A stretch of 64,000 nt of DNA from Hyphomicrobiales bacterium (GTDB taxonomy: Bacteria > Pseudomonadota > Alphaproteobacteria > Rhizobiales > Xanthobacteraceae), in assembly GCA_017305665.1 (NCBI GenBank), contig JAFKKH010000010.1:124001-188000 (forward strand), in the 5' to 3' direction. Positions 35,172-44,739 of the stretch are shown one piece after another. The notes beneath the pieces were generated by a model. That model ran no database searches and was not told the origin of the DNA. It saw only the letters and a program-made list of their open reading frames with translations. Position 1 is the stretch's first letter; each line of letters begins with the position of its first letter. Both the position numbers and the translations under genes were made by a program.

Positions 35172-37150
35172 TTGCAGAAGCCGGACATTATGCGTTGGTG
35201 CTCGCGCTCGGCCTTGCGCTGATCCAGTCCACCGTTCCGATCCTGGGCGCGCGGCTGCATGACGCCGCGCTGATGAACGTGGCGCGTTCGACCGCGCTCG
35301 CACAATTGCTTTTCGTCGGCGCCTCGTTCGCGGCACTGGTGACGCTGCACGTGATCTCGGATTTTTCGGTGGTCAACGTGTTCGAGAATTCGCACTCGCT
35401 GAAGCCGATGATCTACAAGATCACCGGCGTCTGGGGTAATCACGAAGGCTCCATGCTGCTGTGGGTGACGATCCTCGCGCTGTTCGGCGGGCTCGTCGCT
35501 GCGTTCGGCAACAACCTGCCGCTGTCGTTGCGCGCTCATGTGCTGGCGGTGCAGGCCTGGATCGCGACCGCGTTCTATCTGTTCATCCTGCTGACCTCGA
35601 ATCCGTTCCTGCGGATCGCCAATCCGCCGATCGAGGGCCGCGACCTCAACCCGGTGCTGCAGGACATCGGCCTCGCCGTGCATCCGCCGATGCTCTATCT
35701 CGGCTATGTCGGGTTCTCGATCTCGTTCTCGTTCGCCGTTGCAGCCTTGCTCGAAGGCCGGATCGATGCGGCCTGGGCACGCTGGGTGCGACCTTGGACA
35801 CTGGTGGCCTGGATTTTCCTCACCCTCGGCATCGCGATGGGCTCGTATTGGGCTTACTACGAGCTCGGCTGGGGCGGCTGGTGGTTCTGGGATCCGGTCG
35901 AGAACGCGTCGCTGATGCCATGGCTGGCCGGGACTGCGCTGCTGCATTCCGCCGTGGTGATGGAGAAACGCAACGCGCTGAAGGTCTGGACCATCCTGCT
36001 TGCGATCCTGACGTTCTCGCTGTCGCTGCTCGGCACGTTCCTGGTGCGCTCAGGCGTGCTCACCTCGGTGCATGCCTTCGCAACCGATCCGACGCGCGGC
36101 GTCTTCATATTGTTGATCCTGTGCATTTTCATCGGCGGCAGCCTCACGCTCTACATCTGGCGCGCATCCGCGCTGAAGCAGGGCGGCCTGTTCGCGCCGA
36201 TCTCGCGCGAGGGCGCGCTGGTGCTCAACAACCTGTTCCTGACCACGGCATGCGCGACCGTATTCGTCGGCACGCTGTATCCGTTGGCGCTCGAGGTGTT
36301 GACCGGCGAGAAGATTTCCGTCGGCGCGCCGTTCTTCAACCTGACCTTCGCGCCGCTGTTCGTTCCGCTGATGATAGCGGTGCCGTTCGGGCCAATGCTG
36401 GCCTGGAAGCGCGGCGATCTGCTCGGCGCGTCGCAACGGTTGGTTGCCGCCGGTATCGGCGCGCTGATCGCGGTCGCGGTGCTGTGGGCCTGGACGTGGG
36501 GCGGCAGCGCCTTCGCGCCGCTCGCAATCGGGCTCGCCGTGTTCGTGATCCTCGGCGCGCTCTGCGATCTCGCCGAGCGGATCAGCCTGTTTCGCGCGCC
36601 GCTTCCGGTATCCTTCCGCCGTGCCCGCGGATTGCCACGCGCCAGCTGGGGCACGGTCTTCGCTCATGCCGGAATCGGTGTCGCATTGATCGGCATCGTC
36701 TGTGAAACCACCTGGAACAGCGAACATATCGCGTCGATGAAGCCGGGCGACGTGGCACAGGTCGGCGGCTATAGCCTGACCTTCGATGGCACGGCACAGC
36801 GGCAGCGATCGAATTTCCGCGAGCAGATCGCGCGCTTCACGGTGCGCAAGGACGGTCAATCCATCGCGGTCATGACGCCGTCGAAGCGCAATTTCACCAC
36901 GCGCGGATCGTCGACCACCGAAGCGGCGCTGTTGAGGCGCGGTGTGAGCCAGCTTTATATCTCGCTCGGCGATGCCAAGCCCGATGGCACGATCGCCGTG
37001 CGGATGTATTACAAGCCGATGGTGCTGCTGATCTGGTTCGGTCCCGTCCTGATGGCGTTCGGCGGCATGCTGTCGCTGTCCGACCGCCGCCTGCGGGTCG
37101 GCGCGCCGAAGCCGGCCAAAGCCGGCCGCGCGCTGCAGCCCGCGGAGTGA
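35168..37150 (+). CDS. ccmF: Cytochrome c haem lyase subunit CcmF (CycK)
   Basis: 660 aa with about 14 membrane helices. The haem-handling WWD motif is visible as [15 protein letters not shown] (about residue 234), and conserved His residues lie in the flanking loops. CcmF accepts haem from holo-CcmE and, with CcmH/I, ligates it to apocytochrome c at the periplasmic face. The GTG start overlaps the ccmE stop. It is followed after 4 bp by ccmH. Confidence 0.96.
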   Translation: MIAEAGHYALVLALGLALIQSTVPILGARLHDAALMNVARSTALAQLLFVGASFAALVTLHVISDFSVVNVFENSHSLKPMIYKITGVWGNHEGSMLLWVTILALFGGLVAAFGNNLPLSLRAHVLAVQAWIATAFYLFILLTSNPFLRIANPPIEGRDLNPVLQDIGLAVHPPMLYLGYVGFSISFSFAVAALLEGRIDAAWARWVRPWTLVAWIFLTLGIAMGSYWAYYELGWGGWWFWDPVENASLMPWLAGTALLHSAVVMEKRNALKVWTILLAILTFSLSLLGTFLVRSGVLTSVHAFATDPTRGVFILLILCIFIGGSLTLYIWRASALKQGGLFAPISREGALVLNNLFLTTACATVFVGTLYPLALEVLTGEKISVGAPFFNLTFAPLFVPLMIAVPFGPMLAWKRGDLLGASQRLVAAGIGALIAVAVLWAWTWGGSAFAPLAIGLAVFVILGALCDLAERISLFRAPLPVSFRRARGLPRASWGTVFAHAGIGVALIGIVCETTWNSEHIASMKPGDVAQVGGYSLTFDGTAQRQRSNFREQIARFTVRKDGQSIAVMTPSKRNFTTRGSSTTEAALLRRGVSQLYISLGDAKPDGTIAVRMYYKPMVLLIWFGPVLMAFGGMLSLSDRRLRVGAPKPAKAGRALQPAE

Positions 37151-37154
37151 CGTC

Positions 37155-37646
37155 GTGAAGCGCTTGTCCGCATGTCTGGTTCTGGCCTTGCTTGCGTTCA
37201 CCGCGCCAGTCGCTCATGCCGTGCAGCCCGACGAGGTCATGGCCAATCCGGCGCAGGAAGCGCGTGCCCGAAGCCTGTCGCGCGAATTGCGCTGCATGGT
37301 GTGCCAGAACCAGTCGATCGACGATTCCGAGGCGCCGCTGGCGCGCGATATCCGCCTGCTGGTGCGCGAACGCATTGCGGCGGGCGACACCGATCAGCAG
37401 GTGCTGGATTTTCTGGTCGCGCGTTATGGCGAGTTCGTGCTGCTGAAGCCGCGCTTCGAGCCAAGCACCTTGCCGCTCTGGCTGCTGACGCCCTTACTCC
37501 TGATCGGAGGCGGGATTGCGTTATGGGGTTACAACCGGCGCAGGGCCAAAGTCGTGCCGGCGGATGAATCGCGGCTGAGCGCGGACGAGGAGGCACGGCT
37601 GGCCAAATTGACCGGGGTGGAACCCGCGTCCGGCGAGCGCCTTTAG
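37155..37646 (+). CDS. ccmH: Cytochrome c maturation protein CcmH (CycL)
   Basis: 163 aa. A signal peptide is followed by the reactive CxxC in LRCMVCQNQSI (Cys47 and Cys50), then a membrane helix near PLWLLTPLLLIGGGIALWG and a basic tail. CcmH reduces or holds the CXXCH cysteines of apocytochrome c before haem attachment. The operon lacks ccmG between ccmF and ccmH, the normal rhizobial cycHJKL order. The GTG start is at 37155. Confidence 0.94.
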   Translation: MKRLSACLVLALLAFTAPVAHAVQPDEVMANPAQEARARSLSRELRCMVCQNQSIDDSEAPLARDIRLLVRERIAAGDTDQQVLDFLVARYGEFVLLKPRFEPSTLPLWLLTPLLLIGGGIALWGYNRRRAKVVPADESRLSADEEARLAKLTGVEPASGERL

Positions 37647-37792
37647 TCTGCGCCAAACTGCCGCACGAGATGTGGCCATTGTTACAAAACATTAATTTCC
37701 CGGCCAGCGCACCGTAAGGCGCCAATCCCCATCTTCAGGACCATGAAGTGCTGGCTTCCGGCACTGTTCCACCTGGTTTCTGGAGACACTGC

Positions 37793-39358
37793 ATGACTGA
37801 CCGGCCCACCGATCTCTCGTCGCTTCCTTCGTTCAAGCCCGCCCGCCGTTCACTGTTCTCCGCGCGCAAGTTCGCGCTGATGGCCTCGGTCGTCGCCGGC
37901 CTCGGTATTGCCGCTTATGGGCTGAGCCCCTCGACGGGCAGCGTCGATCTGTTCACGAGCCCTGCGCATGCACAGGTCAACAACGATGTCAGCAAGGTCG
38001 CGCAGCCGGTCGGCTTCGCCGATATCGTCGAGCGCGTGAAACCCTCGGTGATTTCGGTCAAGGTCCGGATCAAGGACAAGGCTGACAACAGCGATGCCGA
38101 GTCGCCATTCCGGCCCGGATCGCCGATGGAGCGTTTCTTCCGCCGCTTCGGTGGTCCGGATGGTCTGCCACCTGGCCTGCGTCAGCACCATGGCATCGTG
38201 ACCGGGCAGGGGTCCGGCTTCTTCATCTCGGCGGACGGCTATGCCGTGACCAACAATCACGTGGTCGATGGCGCCGACAAGGTCGAAGTGACGACTGATG
38301 ACGGCAAGACCTACACCGCAAAGGTGATCGGCACCGATCCGCGCACCGACGTGGCGCTGATCAAGGTCGAGGGTGGCTCCAACTTCTCGTTTGCGAAACT
38401 GTCCGATGACAAGGCGCGGATCGGCGATTGGGTGCTCGCGGTCGGCAATCCGTTCGGCCTCGGAGGTACCGTGACCGCCGGCATCGTGTCCGCGAGCGGC
38501 CGCGACATCGGCAACGGTCCCTATGACGATTTCATTCAGATCGACGCGCCCGTCAACAAGGGCAACTCCGGCGGTCCCGCCTTCAACATGAAAGGTGATG
38601 TGATCGGCGTGAACACCGCGATCTACTCGCCGTCCGGCGGCAGCGTCGGCATCGCGTTCTCGATTCCTGCCAACACGGTGAAGAGCGTCGTCGCCCAGCT
38701 CAAGGACAAGGGCTCGGTGAGCCGCGGATGGATCGGTGTTCAGATCCAGCCGGTGACGGCCGACATTGCCGATAGCCTCGGCCTGAAGAAAGCGGAAGGC
38801 GCACTGGTCGCCGAGCCGCAGGACAACAGCCCGGCTGCGAAGGCCGGTATCGAGTCCGGTGACGTCATCACCGCTGTCAACGGCGAGACGGTGAAGGATG
38901 CGCGCGAACTGGCACGCACCATCGGCGGCTTCGCGCCGGGAACGTCGGTCAAGCTGAATGTCCTGCACAAGGGATCGGACAAGGTCGTCAACCTGACGCT
39001 CGGGACGCTGCCGAACAATCTCGAAGCCAAGGCCGACACGCACGACGGCGGTCGCGACTCGTCGCGCGGCCGGGAAGTGCCCAAGCTCGGCATGACAGTT
39101 GCCCCGGCGACATCGGTTGCGGGCGCCGGCAAGGAGGGCGTCGTTGTGACCGACGTCGATCCGAAGAGCGCCGCCGCCGAACGCGGGTTCAAGGAGGGCG
39201 ATGTGATTCTCGAAGTCGCGGGAAAGAGCGTCTCCAGTTCATCCGACGTGCGCGAAGCGATCAAGGCGGCGCACGCCGATAACAAGAACAGCGTTCTGAT
39301 GCGGGTTCGAACCGGCGGTCAGGCCCGCTTCGTCGCGGTGCCGATCGCAAAGGGCTGA
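37793..39358 (+). CDS. degP: Periplasmic Do-type serine protease DegP/HtrA
   Basis: 521 aa. A cytoplasmic N-terminus and membrane/signal helix (about 26-45) end near the AHAQ cleavage-like site. The trypsin-like domain has His in NNHVVDG (about 157), Asp in RTDVALIKV (about 186) and Ser in NKGNSGGPAFN (about 259). Two PDZ domains follow (about 300-390 and 425-515). It degrades or refolds misfolded envelope proteins. The start at 37793 has GGAG 7 nt upstream. Its position after cycL matches the order I recall in rhizobia. Confidence 0.94.
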   Translation: MTDRPTDLSSLPSFKPARRSLFSARKFALMASVVAGLGIAAYGLSPSTGSVDLFTSPAHAQVNNDVSKVAQPVGFADIVERVKPSVISVKVRIKDKADNSDAESPFRPGSPMERFFRRFGGPDGLPPGLRQHHGIVTGQGSGFFISADGYAVTNNHVVDGADKVEVTTDDGKTYTAKVIGTDPRTDVALIKVEGGSNFSFAKLSDDKARIGDWVLAVGNPFGLGGTVTAGIVSASGRDIGNGPYDDFIQIDAPVNKGNSGGPAFNMKGDVIGVNTAIYSPSGGSVGIAFSIPANTVKSVVAQLKDKGSVSRGWIGVQIQPVTADIADSLGLKKAEGALVAEPQDNSPAAKAGIESGDVITAVNGETVKDARELARTIGGFAPGTSVKLNVLHKGSDKVVNLTLGTLPNNLEAKADTHDGGRDSSRGREVPKLGMTVAPATSVAGAGKEGVVVTDVDPKSAAAERGFKEGDVILEVAGKSVSSSSDVREAIKAAHADNKNSVLMRVRTGGQARFVAVPIAKG

Positions 39359-39437
39359 GATTCGCACGTTGCAAGCAACGTTGCACGAGTTGGGAAGCGT
39401 CGCCGGCATCAGTCGCCCCCGCTGACGGCACTTTCCG

Positions 39438-39462
39438 GGGGGCGGGCCAAAAGCCCGTCCCC
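39438..39462 (+). terminator. GC-rich hairpin downstream of degP
   Basis: GGGGGCGGGC pairs with GCCCGTCCCC around a CAAAA loop, with only two T after the stem. It could be an mRNA-stabilising or weak terminator hairpin. Confidence 0.5.
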
Positions 39463-39509
39463 TTGAGCTACCTTCCGGTGGAATCAGCCCCCCTCCGTCG
39501 GAAGGACTA

Positions 39510-39550
39510 GGGGCGGTGGAGTGCCCCCAAGCTTCACCGCCCCGCTTTTT
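39510..39550 (+). terminator. Terminator candidate before the second two-component operon
   Basis: GGGGCGGTG pairs with CACCGCCCC across a 16-nt loop, followed by GCTTTTT. It separates degP from the downstream regulator, suggesting separate transcription. Confidence 0.6.
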
Positions 39551-39624
39551 CCCGACGGCGGGGAGCATCTCGCAGTCTTGCGCGCGGGCGGCGGGCGCGC
39601 CATGGTGACAGAGAGACCCACATC

Positions 39625-40326
39625 TTGTCCGATTCCAGCAATCAGATGCGCCTGCTGATCATCGAAGACGATCGCGAGTCCGCGGACTATCTCGTCAAGG
39701 CATTTCGCGAAGTCGGTCACGTCGCCGAACTCGCCAGCGATGGCGAGGAAGGATTGTCGCTGGCCGACGGCGGCGATTACGACGTTCTTGTCATCGACCG
39801 GATGCTGCCGAAACGAGACGGGCTGTCGGTGATCGGCTCACTGCGCGACAAGGGCAATCGGACGCCGGCGCTCATCCTGTCCGCGCTCGGCCAGGTCGAC
39901 GATCGCATCAAGGGCCTGCGTGCCGGCGGCGACGACTACCTGCCAAAGCCGTATGCGTTCGCCGAACTGCTGGCGCGGGTCGAAGTGCTCTCGCGCCGCC
40001 ACGGCGGCCCTGCCGAGGAGACCGTCTACCGCGTTGGCGACCTCGAGCTTGACCGGCTGTCGCATCGCGTGATGCGCGGTGCGGAGGAGTTGACGCTGCA
40101 GCCGCGCGAGTTTCGCCTCCTGGAATATCTCATGAAGCATGCCGGGCAGGTCGTGACCCGGACCATGCTGCTGGAGAACGTCTGGGACTATCATTTCGAT
40201 CCGCAGACCAACGTTATCGACGTACATATTTCGCGGTTGCGCTCCAAGATCGACAAAGGTTTCGAGCGGCCCCTGCTGCATACGATTCGGGGCGCTGGAT
40301 ACATGATCCGTGACGGCGTTCGGTAA
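39625..40326 (+). CDS. OmpR-family response regulator
   Basis: 233 aa. The receiver has LLIIEDDRES, phosphoacceptor Asp58 in VLVIDRMLPKRDG, and KPYAFAELLARV near 110. The winged helix ends with VIDVHISRLRSKIDKG. The TTG start at 39625 is taken because GAGAG precedes it; the in-frame ATG at 39646 (MRLLIIEDD) is a fair alternative. It overlaps the kinase by 17 bp. The pair sits between degP and glnE, which fits envelope-stress or efflux regulation, but the target is unknown. Confidence 0.9.
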   Translation: MSDSSNQMRLLIIEDDRESADYLVKAFREVGHVAELASDGEEGLSLADGGDYDVLVIDRMLPKRDGLSVIGSLRDKGNRTPALILSALGQVDDRIKGLRAGGDDYLPKPYAFAELLARVEVLSRRHGGPAEETVYRVGDLELDRLSHRVMRGAEELTLQPREFRLLEYLMKHAGQVVTRTMLLENVWDYHFDPQTNVIDVHISRLRSKIDKGFERPLLHTIRGAGYMIRDGVR

Positions 40327-41779
40327 GCTGTTTCGCACCACGGCGTTCCGGTTGACGCTGGTCTATCTTTTATTGTTTGCGTTGTTCGCGGCGTCGCTGC
40401 TCGGCTATTTCGCCTGGAATACCCGCCGTCTGATCACCGATCAGATCACCGCCGGTGTCAGCGAGGAAGTCGGCCTGCTCACGGGCGTCTTCGATCGGCG
40501 CGGCTTGCGTGGCCTTGTCTTCGCCATTGAAAATCGCGCGCTGCGGCCCGGCTCCAACCTCTATTTGGTAACGACGCCGGCGGGACTAGCGGTTGCGGGT
40601 AACGTCGGGTCATTGCAGCCCGGCGTGATGGCGACGACCGGCTGGACCGAAACCGCCTACCGCCGTCTCGACGAGCAGGACAAGACCGATCATCGTGCGC
40701 TGGTCAACGTGACGGCGTTGTCGAACGGCTTCCGCCTGCTGATCGGCCGCGACTTGGAGGAGCGCCATCGCATTTTCAGCGTTGTGGCCTCGGCCGCGCA
40801 ATGGTCGTTGCTGATCGTCGTGGTGCTCGGACTCGGCGGCGGCGTATTCGTAGCGCGCCGCGTGCTGCACCGGATCGATGCGATGACCGGAACGACGCAA
40901 CGCATCATGGCCGGTGACCTGAGCGGGCGGCTTCCAGTCGGACGCAGCGGTGACGAACTGGATCGGCTTGCGGAAAATCTCAATGCGATGCTTGAGCGCA
41001 TTGAGGCGCTGATGAACGGACTAAAAGAAGTCTCCGACAATATCGCGCATGACCTGAAGACGCCGCTGACGCGGTTGCGCAATCGCGCCGAGGAGGCGCT
41101 CGCCAAATCCAGCAACGAAAGCGAGTATCGCACCGCGCTGGAGCGGACCATCGAGGAATCCGACGGACTGATCAGCACTTTCAACGCGCTATTGATGATC
41201 GCGCGCGCCGAATCCGGGCAGGCGCGGGACAATATGACGGATTTCGATGCCGCTGAGGTCGCGCAAGGCATCCACGAACTCTACGAGCCGCTGGCCGAAG
41301 ACAATGGATTGACGCTCAGCGTCCAGGCGCAACCAGCGCCGTTGCACGGCAATCGCGAACTCATCAGTCAGGCGCTTGCCAATCTCGTCGAAAACGCCAT
41401 CAAGTACGGGCAGCCGAAGCCGGCCCCGCAGCCGCTCGGTGCCGATGCTGCCGTCGCCGCCGAGACCGACAAGACGATCCTGATCGAGGCGCGCCGGGAG
41501 GGTGACTGCGCCATACTCGCGGTGGTCGATCATGGCGGCGGTATTCCCGAAGCCGACCGCAAGCACGCTATCGAACGGTTCGTGCGGCTCGAGGCCAGCC
41601 GGACCCTGCCGGGATCGGGTCTGGGGTTGAGTCTCGCGTCGGCGGTCGCCACGCTGCACGGCGGCGACCTTGCGCTGAGCGACGCGCATCCGGGCCTGCG
41701 GGCAACACTCTCGATCCCCGCGCGAACCGGCGAGGGACTTGCGGCGTCAACGCCGGACGTGCAACAGAATGGGGCATGA
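40310..41779 (+). CDS. Sensor histidine kinase
   Basis: 489 aa. Two membrane helices (about 15-35 and 165-185) bound a short periplasmic domain, followed by HAMP and the phosphoacceptor motif NIAHDLKTPLTRL (His near 246). The ATPase domain has NLVENAIKYG and GSGLGLSLASAV. The start is GTG at 40310 inside the regulator gene, and its stop overlaps the glnE ATG (ATGA), so regulator, kinase and glnE form one coupled unit. Confidence 0.9.
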   Translation: MTAFGKLFRTTAFRLTLVYLLLFALFAASLLGYFAWNTRRLITDQITAGVSEEVGLLTGVFDRRGLRGLVFAIENRALRPGSNLYLVTTPAGLAVAGNVGSLQPGVMATTGWTETAYRRLDEQDKTDHRALVNVTALSNGFRLLIGRDLEERHRIFSVVASAAQWSLLIVVVLGLGGGVFVARRVLHRIDAMTGTTQRIMAGDLSGRLPVGRSGDELDRLAENLNAMLERIEALMNGLKEVSDNIAHDLKTPLTRLRNRAEEALAKSSNESEYRTALERTIEESDGLISTFNALLMIARAESGQARDNMTDFDAAEVAQGIHELYEPLAEDNGLTLSVQAQPAPLHGNRELISQALANLVENAIKYGQPKPAPQPLGADAAVAAETDKTILIEARREGDCAILAVVDHGGGIPEADRKHAIERFVRLEASRTLPGSGLGLSLASAVATLHGGDLALSDAHPGLRATLSIPARTGEGLAASTPDVQQNGA

Positions 41780-44739
41780 TTTCATCCGCGAAGGGCGACG
41801 CGGACCGAGCCTCTCTGGCGACGCGTCTTGTCGATGGGCCGAAGGTTTTCGCGCTCGCCGACTCCGAACGCCGTCTTGAGGACTGGCTATCCGATCTGAC
41901 GCCCGAGCAATCGGGCGCAATCCGGACTCTGGCGGGCGCATCCCCCCGGCTTCAGGCCATCCTGCTCGGTGTTGCCGAGTCATCGCCTTATCTCTTCGAT
42001 CTGATGCGTGCCGATCCGGATCGGATGTTGCGCTTGTTTCGCGGTGAGCCGGAGCGCGAACTCGCACGTTTGATCGGAACTATGTCGGATGTCGTCACGG
42101 CTGAAGATGAAGCCGAGGCCATGCGGCGGCTTCGTGCCACCAAGGCGGAAGCAGCACTCCTGATCGCGCTCTGCGACATCGGCGGCGTCTGGCCGGTGAT
42201 GCAGGTCACGGCCGGGTTGACCGATCTTGCCGTGACCTCAGTTCAGAGTGTGCTGCGATTCCTGCTGCGGCAGGAGGCGGGACGTGGCCGGTTACAGCCT
42301 CCGGACCTGGATCACCCCGAGGACGGCAGCGGCCTTGTTGTGCTCGCGATGGGCAAGATGGGGGCAGGCGAGCTGAATTATTCCAGCGATATCGATCTGA
42401 TCGTGTTCTTCGATCTCGCCGCGCCGACGCTGGCGCCGGACATCGAGCCGCAGCCGTTCTTCGTGCGTGTCACGCAAGGTCTTGCGCGGATGCTGCAGCA
42501 GCGGACCGGCGACGGCTACGTCTTCCGTGTCGATCTGCGTTTGCGGCCCGATCCTGCCTCGACACAGGTTGCGGTCTCGACCGCCGCAGCGCTCGACTAT
42601 TACGAGCGGGAAGGGCGGACCTGGGAGCGCGCCGCCATGATCAAGGCGCGGCCGTGCGCCGGCGATCAGAAGGCGGGCGACGCCTTGATCGCGGAAATCG
42701 CGCCGTTCGTCTGGCGCAAGCATCTCGATTTCGCGGCACTTGCCGATGTCCATGACATGAAGCGGCAGATGCAGACCTATCGCGGGCAGAGCGAAATTTC
42801 CGTCGAAGGCCACAACGTCAAGGTCGGGCGCGGCGGTATCCGCGAAATCGAGTTCTTCGCCCAGACCCAGCAGTTGATTGCCGGCGGGCGCCATCCCGAA
42901 TTGCGGGTGCGCCCGACTCTGGAGGTACTCAATGTTCTGGCTGCGAGCAACTGGATCACGCCGCAGGCGCGCGATGAATTGACAGCTGCTTATCTGTTTC
43001 TGCGCAAGGTCGAGCATCGAGTCCAGATGATGGCCGATGAGCAGACCCATGCGCTTCCTGCCGATGTTGAGGCGATGGAGCGCTTCGCGCGCTTCCTCGG
43101 ATTCGAGGATCGCGCGAGCTTCGCCGCTGAACTGCTGACGCATCTCAATTGCGTTCAGGGACATTACAGCCGGCTGTTCGAAGGCGATCCGGCGGGCACG
43201 GCCAAGTTGCCGGCAATCGACTACGGCGCCGGTCCTGATGACCTCAGGCTTGTCGATCAGTTGGTGAAACTCGGCTTCAAGCAGCCCAAGATGGTCGCGG
43301 GCACCCTCCAGCAATGGATGAGCGGCGATTACCGGGCTCTGAAGGTTGAGGCAACGCGCACGGCGTTCGAGGCGTTCGTGCCGGCGCTGATCGACGGTCT
43401 AGCGCACGCCGAGGAGCCGGATAGTGCGGTGATGGCATTCGACCGCTTCCTGCAGGCGTTGCAACGCGGCGGCCGACTGATCACGCTGCTCAGCCAGAAT
43501 AGGGATCTCGTTGCGCTCGTGGCGCTTGTGCTCGGTGCGGCACCGCGGCTTGGCGACATGCTGGCGCGTCGTCCGCAAATCATGGATGGCCTGATCGATC
43601 CGCGCTTCTTCGGGGCCATGCCGGACCGGCAGGAACTGTCGGCCCGGTTGGCCGCGACGCTTGAGGATGCGGATTCCTACGAGGAGTTTCTCGACCGGCT
43701 GCGGCTGTTCGGCCAGGAAAGCCTGTTCTTGATTGGCACGCGCATCCTGTCCGGTACTGTGTCGGCGCGGCAGGCTGGACTTGTGTTTGCGGACGTCGCC
43801 GAAGGCATCGTCGATACCGTTCATGGCCTGGTGAAGGATCAGTTCGCGGCCCAGTATGGCCGGATCGCACGGCAGGAGACCGCGATCCTTGCGATGGGCA
43901 AGCTCGGCAGCCGCGAGATGACCGCGTCATCCGATCTCGACCTGATCTTGCTGTATGATTTCGACCCGGAGCAACCGGATTCCGATGGACCGCGGCCATT
44001 GCACGGCGCGCAGTATTTTGCCCGCTTCACCCAGCGTCTGATCAGCGCATTCACCACACGGACGAACTACGGTGTCCTGTATGAGGTGGATATGCGCCTG
44101 CGCCCGTCAGGGCGCGCGGGCCCCGTCGCGTCGCATATCGCGTCCTTTGCCGACTATCAGGACCATGAGGCATGGACCTGGGAACACATGGCGTTAACCC
44201 GGGCGCGCGTGATTTCGTCATCGCCGGAATTCCGTGCACGGATCGAAGCCGTCATCCGGGAGGTTCTGACCCGGCCGCGCGACGCTCGCCTGATCGCCAA
44301 CGATGTCGCGGAAATGCGCCGTGCGATCGCGCTCGAAAAGGGCGAAGACGATATCTGGGATCTCAAATATGCCGCCGGTGGCATGGTCGATATCGACTTC
44401 ATCGCGCAGTATCTTCAGCTTGTCCACGCGGCGGAGACGCCCGATATTCTCAGCATCGATACCCAGCAAGCGCTCGACAACGCGCATCGGCTCCGGGTGC
44501 TGTCGCGGACCGACGTGGAAATTCTGCGGCCGGCTGCGCGACTCTATCACGACCTCACGCAGATCCTGCGGCTGTGTGTAAGCGACAAGTTCAAGCCGGA
44601 TACGGTCGGTGACGACCTGCTGCGGGTCATGGCGCGCGCAGGCGATGCACCCGACTTCTCCGCGCTGGAAGCCCGCGTCCGCGATTTTCAAGCCGATGTA
44701 CGCGGTGTGTTTCTCAGGGTGATGGAAAGCAGCGCCTAG
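41776..44739 (+). CDS. glnE: Glutamine synthetase adenylyltransferase/adenylyl-removing enzyme GlnE
   Basis: 987 aa with the duplicated nucleotidyltransferase plan. The N-terminal adenylyl-removing half has GKMGAGELNYSSDIDLIVFF (about residue 193), and the C-terminal adenylyltransferase half has GKLGSREMTASSDLDLILLY (about 707). The paired Asp residues in SSDxD bind metal. GlnE attaches AMP to or removes it from glutamine synthetase under PII and glutamine control, tuning nitrogen assimilation. It is coupled to the kinase gene by ATGA. Its stop overlaps that of the convergent pleC-like gene by 4 bp. Confidence 0.96.
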   Translation: MISSAKGDADRASLATRLVDGPKVFALADSERRLEDWLSDLTPEQSGAIRTLAGASPRLQAILLGVAESSPYLFDLMRADPDRMLRLFRGEPERELARLIGTMSDVVTAEDEAEAMRRLRATKAEAALLIALCDIGGVWPVMQVTAGLTDLAVTSVQSVLRFLLRQEAGRGRLQPPDLDHPEDGSGLVVLAMGKMGAGELNYSSDIDLIVFFDLAAPTLAPDIEPQPFFVRVTQGLARMLQQRTGDGYVFRVDLRLRPDPASTQVAVSTAAALDYYEREGRTWERAAMIKARPCAGDQKAGDALIAEIAPFVWRKHLDFAALADVHDMKRQMQTYRGQSEISVEGHNVKVGRGGIREIEFFAQTQQLIAGGRHPELRVRPTLEVLNVLAASNWITPQARDELTAAYLFLRKVEHRVQMMADEQTHALPADVEAMERFARFLGFEDRASFAAELLTHLNCVQGHYSRLFEGDPAGTAKLPAIDYGAGPDDLRLVDQLVKLGFKQPKMVAGTLQQWMSGDYRALKVEATRTAFEAFVPALIDGLAHAEEPDSAVMAFDRFLQALQRGGRLITLLSQNRDLVALVALVLGAAPRLGDMLARRPQIMDGLIDPRFFGAMPDRQELSARLAATLEDADSYEEFLDRLRLFGQESLFLIGTRILSGTVSARQAGLVFADVAEGIVDTVHGLVKDQFAAQYGRIARQETAILAMGKLGSREMTASSDLDLILLYDFDPEQPDSDGPRPLHGAQYFARFTQRLISAFTTRTNYGVLYEVDMRLRPSGRAGPVASHIASFADYQDHEAWTWEHMALTRARVISSSPEFRARIEAVIREVLTRPRDARLIANDVAEMRRAIALEKGEDDIWDLKYAAGGMVDIDFIAQYLQLVHAAETPDILSIDTQQALDNAHRLRVLSRTDVEILRPAARLYHDLTQILRLCVSDKFKPDTVGDDLLRVMARAGDAPDFSALEARVRDFQADVRGVFLRVMESSA

